A DNA stretch of 64,000 nucleotides from UBA5078 sp033721235 (GTDB lineage Bacteria > Pseudomonadota > Gammaproteobacteria > Pseudomonadales > Pseudohongiellaceae), in NCBI GenBank assembly GCA_033721235.1, contig JAWWAY010000007.1, positions 93,753 to 157,752 on the forward strand, written 5' to 3'. The position numbers were made by a program, and so were the translations under genes. The notes below the pieces were generated by a model. It searched no databases, was not told where the DNA came from, and saw nothing but the letters and a program-made list of their open reading frames with translations. This document shows positions 62,221 through 64,000 of this stretch, in pieces. Each line of letters begins with the position of its first letter. The stretch's first letter is position 1.

Positions 62221-63141
62221 ATGAAGGTATCTATTCTCGGATTTGAGCTTACGCCAAGCAAAGGTGTCGATTTTCAATCAATCTACGATAATCTGATAGG
62301 CATGAGCGATTCAGAAATCAAAATTTTCGGGCGAATTCACGTTCCGTATGTTGGAATTGCCAACAACTATATTCAAGGCCTGATTCTAAGTTACAGGACG
62401 TCTAAGAAGTCCCTAGTTAGCGAGCGAGATGCAAATGGTGATCTATTAGTTAAGAAAAACGAACTTGGCGCAGGCCAGCATGGAACAGAGGTCAGCATCT
62501 TTACTATAAATCCATTAACGGGTAGAGGGGTAATGTACTCTTACTATGGGTCGCTTTCAGAGACTGGCTATCAGAACTTCTTTAAGCGCTCTCACAATAT
62601 TGTCCGCAGTGAACTTAAAAAAAAGCAGCGGCAAAAAAGTAAAGATAAAGACGAGCTAAAAAGGCTATTTGGCGAGACCAACACCTATGAATTCAAAATC
62701 CTTAAGACGCCCGCCGACCTCGACAGGCTGCTTGAACAGTTTCAGGATATTGGGAGTATATCCCTTGCAGCTGAGGATGCATTGTCGGTCGCTGGAAGGT
62801 TTCAACCGTTGGAAACTTACGCTAAAAATGCCAGAATCTCTGTTAAAATGGACAATGAAAATCACACAATCAAAGATATTAAGAAGGTCATAAAAAAGGT
62901 CTTTGGTCACTGGGATAAGAACAAACCTAAGTCTTTTACGTTAGCTGGACTTGCCCATTCTGGACAGGAGTTAACGAGAAGGCTGGGCGAGAATAGCGAT
63001 GATTTTGGAAAAATCAATTATGACGATTATGTGGAAATGCTGCCTGTAGCAAAGTGGAAAGACTTTCACTCATGCGTTGCGGCAACTGATATGATTAAAA
63101 TACTTAATTCAAACACTGTCATATTTGGTCAAGTTCCGTGA
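62221..63141 (+). CDS. RexA-like? soluble partner of a two-gene cassette
   Basis: 306 residues, ATG with AAGGA upstream. Mixed alpha/beta protein with a basic stretch 'RSELKKKQRQKSKDKDE' (about 130-145), 'FQDIGSISLAAEDALSVAGRF' and 'IKDIKKVIKKVFG' in the C-terminal half. No catalytic motif or signal peptide. The next gene starts inside its stop codon (GTGA) and encodes a small membrane protein. Pair layout, sizes and prophage-edge position recall lambda rexA-rexB; sequence similarity is at best remote. Low GC. Confidence 0.55.
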   Translation: MKVSILGFELTPSKGVDFQSIYDNLIGMSDSEIKIFGRIHVPYVGIANNYIQGLILSYRTSKKSLVSERDANGDLLVKKNELGAGQHGTEVSIFTINPLTGRGVMYSYYGSLSETGYQNFFKRSHNIVRSELKKKQRQKSKDKDELKRLFGETNTYEFKILKTPADLDRLLEQFQDIGSISLAAEDALSVAGRFQPLETYAKNARISVKMDNENHTIKDIKKVIKKVFGHWDKNKPKSFTLAGLAHSGQELTRRLGENSDDFGKINYDDYVEMLPVAKWKDFHSCVAATDMIKILNSNTVIFGQVP

Positions 63142-63629
63142 CTGACACATTCACAGAAAGCCTAATTACGTATTATCTGGAGTTCAGAACCGCGTTATTC
63201 ATTTCGGGCTTTACTCTTGGCGCATTTCTGTTTTCTATGAAGGCAGTAATTATGAAGGTCATGAAGGATGACTACTACGACACGGAAGAGTATCAGAATT
63301 CAATCTTTCAGCGCCAAAGTAAAGGACAAGAAGTTACCTATTACGGGAATTTAAGGAATTTCTCAAAGCTAATTTTGCTTTCGATCTATTTGTCCTTTTT
63401 TAGTGCACTCTGCCAGATCTCGCTGGGCTACTTCGTTAATATTTTCACTGTGGTCATTTGTGCTTGTGTTGCGATCGCTTCTTGGGTATGCGTCATATTC
63501 TCAATTTATCAAGTGGGTGAGAATTGGGCTAAAGCTCTTGAATACGCGGAAGATAGGGCCGCGAAAAAGTGGAAAAAGGTCAATCCGCCAGTCAAAGAGC
63601 GGCTTCAACAGGACACAATTGATTCTTAG
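63138..63629 (+). CDS. RexB-like? membrane partner of the two-gene cassette
   Basis: 163 residues, GTG start overlapping the upstream stop by 4 bases. Three hydrophobic segments (about 18-36, 77-98 and 100-123) and a charged C-terminal tail of about 40 residues. In lambda, RexB is a small membrane channel opened when RexA senses an invading phage. A similar sensor-effector pair is inferred here; no known family was recognised. Confidence 0.55.
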   Translation: MTDTFTESLITYYLEFRTALFISGFTLGAFLFSMKAVIMKVMKDDYYDTEEYQNSIFQRQSKGQEVTYYGNLRNFSKLILLSIYLSFFSALCQISLGYFVNIFTVVICACVAIASWVCVIFSIYQVGENWAKALEYAEDRAAKKWKKVNPPVKERLQQDTIDS

Positions 63630-63765
63630 TATTCGGTATTCATCAGTTGCACAGGGCGCAACTTAGTTCCATTCACCCCATCTATCTTCATCCTGACTCA
63701 TCCCGAATAGTCCAGTTATCTTGCTTAACCGTCGGTAGTTATCTAGTTTAGGTTCATGAGTCATG

Positions 63766-63825
63766 TGACCGTCGACAGCATGGATGCTGTCGTCGAGCCT
63801 ACAGGGACGTATTCACGGCGTGTCA
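63766..63825 (-). repeat. Diverged inverted copy of the intergenic repeat
   Basis: Read on the minus strand, this shares ACACGCCGTGAATAC and TGTAGGCTC with copies 1-3, but the enclosed hairpin is different: CGACAGCAT-GG-ATGCTGTCG (63773-63792). The element therefore has a constant frame and an exchangeable hairpin. No gene was found in 63630-64000. Confidence 0.7.
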
Positions 63826-63888
63826 CAGGACTCAATATCGAATAGAGGGCGTGGTTTAATTATATTTCCAATGAGGATGGTTCATAGC

Positions 63889-64000
63889 TTTAGCACTAAG
63901 GCCCGGAAGCGGTATCGCTGCACGAGACACGCCGTGAATACTTCCTTGTAGGCTCCACTCGGGCATCCTTGCCCTCGAGGGTCTCATGCAGCGATTCCAC
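63889..64000. repeat. Long palindromic intergenic repeat, copy 3 (cut by window end)
   Basis: All 112 bases visible are identical to copy 2 at 26955-27066, in the same direction. The bases before it (from about 63847) also resemble the spacer between copies 1 and 2. The pair forms direct repeats about 36.9 kb apart around the prophage. Confidence 0.85.

Larger units (their letters stand above)
27139..63629. mobile_element. Transposable (Mu-related) prophage with divergent early and late arms
   Basis: The certain core is 27272-60483: DDE transposase, MuB-like ATPase, GemA, Mor, XRE repressor, MuF-like protein, DUF3486-type small terminase, and a complete siphovirus tail set. The outer limits are uncertain. 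The left limit is inferred from the break in repeat copy 2; the right limit may be just behind 60483 or beyond the accessory genes at about 63.6-63.8 kb. The longer version, about 36.5 kb, has the usual size of transposable phages. No intact 5-bp target duplication could be identified by eye. Structural genes appear intact, so it may be inducible. Confidence 0.85.

Overview
The window comes from a gammaproteobacterium, probably a marine Cellvibrionales-type lineage. The gene order yacG-coaE-pilD-pilC-pilB / pilA ... nadC ... ampD-ampE is the one known from Pseudomonas and its relatives. The homodimeric-type aceE, the two-lipoyl-domain aceF, TfpX/Z-type pilin accessory protein and groESL behind a sigma32-type promoter all fit this placement. 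No rRNA, tRNA or CRISPR array was seen.

Host part (1-27138). A truncated beta-propeller-like gene is followed by the type IV pilus assembly block on the minus strand (pilB, pilC, pilD, then coaE and yacG). Two tandem major-pilin genes and a TfpZ-like gene lie on the plus strand. Next come a small cytochrome c, a secreted HNH nuclease, nadC, a retropepsin-like protease, ampD-ampE, the pyruvate dehydrogenase genes aceE-aceF, a FecCD-type ABC importer without its binding protein, a membrane-anchored alpha/beta hydrolase, a ketopantoate reductase-like gene, yajQ, an AmpG-type permease, fxsA and groES-groEL. AmpD, AmpE and AmpG together give much of a peptidoglycan-recycling and beta-lactam-sensing set. 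Behind groEL stand two tandem copies (224 bp apart) of a long palindromic intergenic repeat.

Prophage (core 27272-60483, probably reaching towards about 63.6-63.8 kb). This is a transposable, Mu-related prophage of divergent layout. The late genes run on the minus strand from a lysis cassette (GH108 endolysin, 3-TM holin) through small and large terminase, portal, MuF-like protein, a protease-scaffold-capsid polyprotein, connectors, tail tube, tail chaperones, a 1728-residue tape measure, tail tip and fibre genes to a Dam-type methylase. No sheath or baseplate genes are present, so the tail should be long and non-contractile. The early genes run on the plus strand: Ner-like HTH protein, small HTH proteins, a DUF3102-like protein, a DDE transposase (MuA/BcepMu type), a MuB/ExeA-like ATPase, DUF3164, GemA and Mor. 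An XRE repressor and a near-perfect 22-bp palindrome separate the two arms. The early half therefore looks BcepMu-like and the late half looks like that of the transposable siphophages (B3/D3112 style).

Right flank (60484-64000). AT-richer accessory genes follow: three minus-strand genes of unknown function, then an overlapping plus-strand pair (306-residue soluble protein plus 163-residue membrane protein) whose layout recalls lambda RexA/RexB and which is the best candidate here for an undescribed phage-exclusion system. The window ends inside a third copy of the intergenic repeat, identical over 112 bp to the copy 36.9 kb upstream, so the whole prophage plus accessory block lies between direct repeats.
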